A DNA stretch of 6,302 bases, from contig SKSV01000095.1 in NCBI GenBank assembly GCA_007122815.1, forward strand, positions 1 through 6,302, written 5' to 3'. Under the pieces are notes generated by a model. That model had not been told where the DNA came from. It saw only the letters and a list, made by a program, of their open reading frames with translations, and made no database searches. Source of the DNA: Trueperaceae bacterium. Its GTDB lineage: Bacteria; Deinococcota; Deinococci; Deinococcales; Trueperaceae. A program made the position numbers and the translations under genes. Shown here one piece after another: positions 5,240-6,302 of this stretch (position 1 is its first letter; every line of letters begins with the position of its first letter).

Positions 5240-6130
5240 ATGGTCGAGCTGCCGACCTTCGACGGTTGGGAGTCGGTCCCGGAGGGGCTGCGTCCAGCCA
5301 ACGACCTGCGCTTCGCGGGGCTGGAGCCGCGCGGAGAGCCGGTGGCGTGGTTGCGCCTCGCGGGGCGCACCGTCGAGCTCTACCGCGCCGCCGACGCCGT
5401 TCCGCGACGGCGCGACCCCGAGCCGACCGGCGCCCGCGGCAGCCTCGATCCCAGCCGCGGCGAGCCGAGCATCGGCACACCGGGATCGACGGGCGGGCGG
5501 GCCAGCCGCAGAGCCGCCGTGGCGCTCCCGGCGGCACCCGCGCTGGCGCCTCGCGGGTCGACTCGCGCTCCTGTGGTTCCTCCGGACAGCGAAGCTGCAC
5601 GGCGTTGGATCCGAGATCTGCTCGTCTCTGACTTCGTGGTGCTGGACACCGAGACGACGGGCCTCGGGTATCACGACGAGGTGATCGAGATCGGTGTGGT
5701 CGGTCCGGACGGGCAGGCGCTGCTGGAGAGCCTGGTGCGGCCTCAGGCGGGTGTGGTGCCACCGGGTGCCACGCGCGTACATGGCCTGACCATGGCCGAT
5801 CTGGTCGAAGCGCCGACCTGGGACGAGCTGCACGAGGAGGTCCTGCGGGTGACCGCCGGGCGCAGGGTGGTCGCTTGGAACGCTCCGTTCGACCAGCGCA
5901 TGGTTCGCCAGTCAGCCACTCGCTGGCGAAGGAGCGAACGTATCGCCGGCTTCGAGTGCGCGATGCGGGCCTACGCGCACGCGCGGGGATTGCGCTTCGG
6001 CCGCGCGAAGCTCGAGCGCGCAGCAGCCGAGATGGGGGTGCTGGAGTCAGGGCGACAGCGTCACCGCAGCAGCGACGACGCGCGGCTCTCGCTCAAGGTG
6101 TTGATGCGAGCCGCAGCACGCGGGCGTTGA
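5240..6130 (+). CDS. DnaQ-family DEDDh 3'-5' exonuclease with an extra N-terminal region
   Basis: The product is 296 residues. The exonuclease domain covers about 120-293 and carries all DEDDh residues: Asp136 and Glu138 in LDTETTG, Asp218 in WNAPFDQR, and His275 with Asp280 in HRSSDDA. RVHGLT at 179-184 is the conserved step between the first two motifs. Such enzymes remove nucleotides from 3' DNA or RNA ends using two metal ions; relatives include the proofreading subunit of DNA polymerase III, RNase T and stand-alone repair nucleases. Residues 1-56 look like a small folded module (WESVPEGL, then PVAWLRLAGRTVELYRA, then AVPRR), and 57-117 is a low-complexity Pro/Arg/Gly/Ser/Ala linker. I do not recognise the module. 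Since it stands alone, with no polymerase gene nearby, a repair or RNA-processing role is as likely as replication proofreading, so I do not assign dnaQ. The ATG at 5240 fits the TATCAT box as a leaderless start. Confidence 0.9.
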   Translation: MVELPTFDGWESVPEGLRPANDLRFAGLEPRGEPVAWLRLAGRTVELYRAADAVPRRRDPEPTGARGSLDPSRGEPSIGTPGSTGGRASRRAAVALPAAPALAPRGSTRAPVVPPDSEAARRWIRDLLVSDFVVLDTETTGLGYHDEVIEIGVVGPDGQALLESLVRPQAGVVPPGATRVHGLTMADLVEAPTWDELHEEVLRVTAGRRVVAWNAPFDQRMVRQSATRWRRSERIAGFECAMRAYAHARGLRFGRAKLERAAAEMGVLESGRQRHRSSDDARLSLKVLMRAAARGR

Positions 6131-6215
6131 GCAGGGCGAGCGGCGCGTATGGCTGGTAGCCCTCGGAGACCGGTTCGGTCAGCTCTCGTGTCTCGAATCG
6201 CCGGCCCTCAACCAT
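6093..6215 (-). CDS. possible 40-residue ORF overlapping the MobA-like stop
   Basis: From the ATG at 6215 the minus strand is open for 40 codons to a TGA at 6093-6095. The start overlaps the stop of the upstream partial gene by eight bases (ATGGTTGA), a spacing typical of coupled genes, and most codons before the exonuclease overlap end in G or C. The peptide begins MVEGRRFETRELTEPVSEGY and continues with a moderately hydrophobic PLALLNARVLRLA stretch; I recognise no family. Its last 38 bases run antisense into the 3' end of the exonuclease gene. It lacks a Shine-Dalgarno sequence. It may be a real small gene, the end of a frameshifted MobA-like gene, or chance. Confidence 0.25.
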   Translation of the reverse strand: MVEGRRFETRELTEPVSEGYQPYAPLALLNARVLRLASTP

Positions 6216-6302
6216 CTGGGCCACCAGCGCGGTCGTTCAGCAACTGTTCGAGGCGGAGCGCGTCCGCGGGGCGGTTCACGTTCAGGAGCGCTTCGGCTGG
6301 CA
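6208..6302 (-). CDS. C-terminal end of a probable MobA-type molybdenum cofactor nucleotidyltransferase, 5' part outside the window
   Basis: Reading the minus strand from the right edge gives about 30 residues ending in a TGA at 6208-6210. They include EALLNVNRPADALRLEQLL. This resembles the F-x-N-V-N-T-P-E-D-L segment near the C-terminus of MobA proteins, which attach GMP to molybdopterin to form the bis-MGD cofactor of molybdenum enzymes such as formate dehydrogenase and nitrate reductase. The Thr-Pro-Glu-Asp core is altered to Arg-Pro-Ala-Asp, so the match is partial, and other sugar-phosphate nucleotidyltransferases have similar ends. Only the tail is visible and the N-terminal GGxSxRMG loop that would settle it lies outside. 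The gene converges with the exonuclease gene. Confidence 0.45.
   Translation of the reverse strand, partial: PAEALLNVNRPADALRLEQLLNDRAGGPDG

Noticed and set aside
5051..5833. Minus-strand open frame of 260 codons across the permease end and exonuclease start
   Set aside because: Its translation is low-complexity Arg/Ala/Pro and it lies opposite two genes with clear family motifs.
6149..6301. Plus-strand open frame at the right end
   Set aside because: It reads as a Ser/Arg/Pro-rich sequence opposite the MobA-like tail, the pattern of an antisense shadow.

Overview
This is a GC-rich bacterial chromosomal window with strong G/C preference at third codon positions. The best guess is a member of the Deinococcota, perhaps Truepera-like. 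That rests on overall protein style, a substrate-binding protein with a plain Sec signal rather than a lipoprotein signal, and an apparently leaderless gene whose -10 box sits right before the ATG. Taxonomy is inference only; other GC-rich phyla are possible.

Layout: (1) 1-936, minus strand: an NAD-dependent D-2-hydroxyacid dehydrogenase of the SerA/hydroxypyruvate reductase type, cut by the window's left edge. (2) 937-1076: a divergent spacer with a good ribosome-binding site on each side. (3) 1077-1523, plus: a small four-helix membrane protein resembling a family usually labelled 'cytochrome B'. (4) 1524-1854: a 331-base gap with a 19-bp tandem repeat, two GC-rich hairpins and the leader of the next operon. 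(5) 1855-5161, plus: three genes of a peptide/nickel-type ABC importer (periplasmic binding protein, DppB-like permease, DppC-like permease, the last two overlapping by ATGA). No ATPase gene follows. (6) 5162-5239: a short spacer with a hairpin and a TATCAT box. (7) 5240-6130, plus: a DnaQ-type DEDDh 3'-5' exonuclease with an extra N-terminal region. (8) 6131-6302: the tail end of a minus-strand gene, probably a MobA-type molybdenum cofactor nucleotidyltransferase, followed by a possible 40-codon ORF overlapping its stop and running tail-to-tail into the exonuclease gene.

How they work together: the binding protein captures an oligopeptide-like ligand outside the membrane and the two permeases form the channel; energy must come from ATPase subunits encoded elsewhere. 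The dehydrogenase, membrane protein, exonuclease and MobA-like gene show no clear functional link to the transporter.

I found no convincing new multi-gene system. The most interesting points are the ATPase-less transporter cassette, the leaderless exonuclease promoter, the tandem repeat that contains the stop codon of the membrane protein gene, and the overlapping small ORF at the right end.
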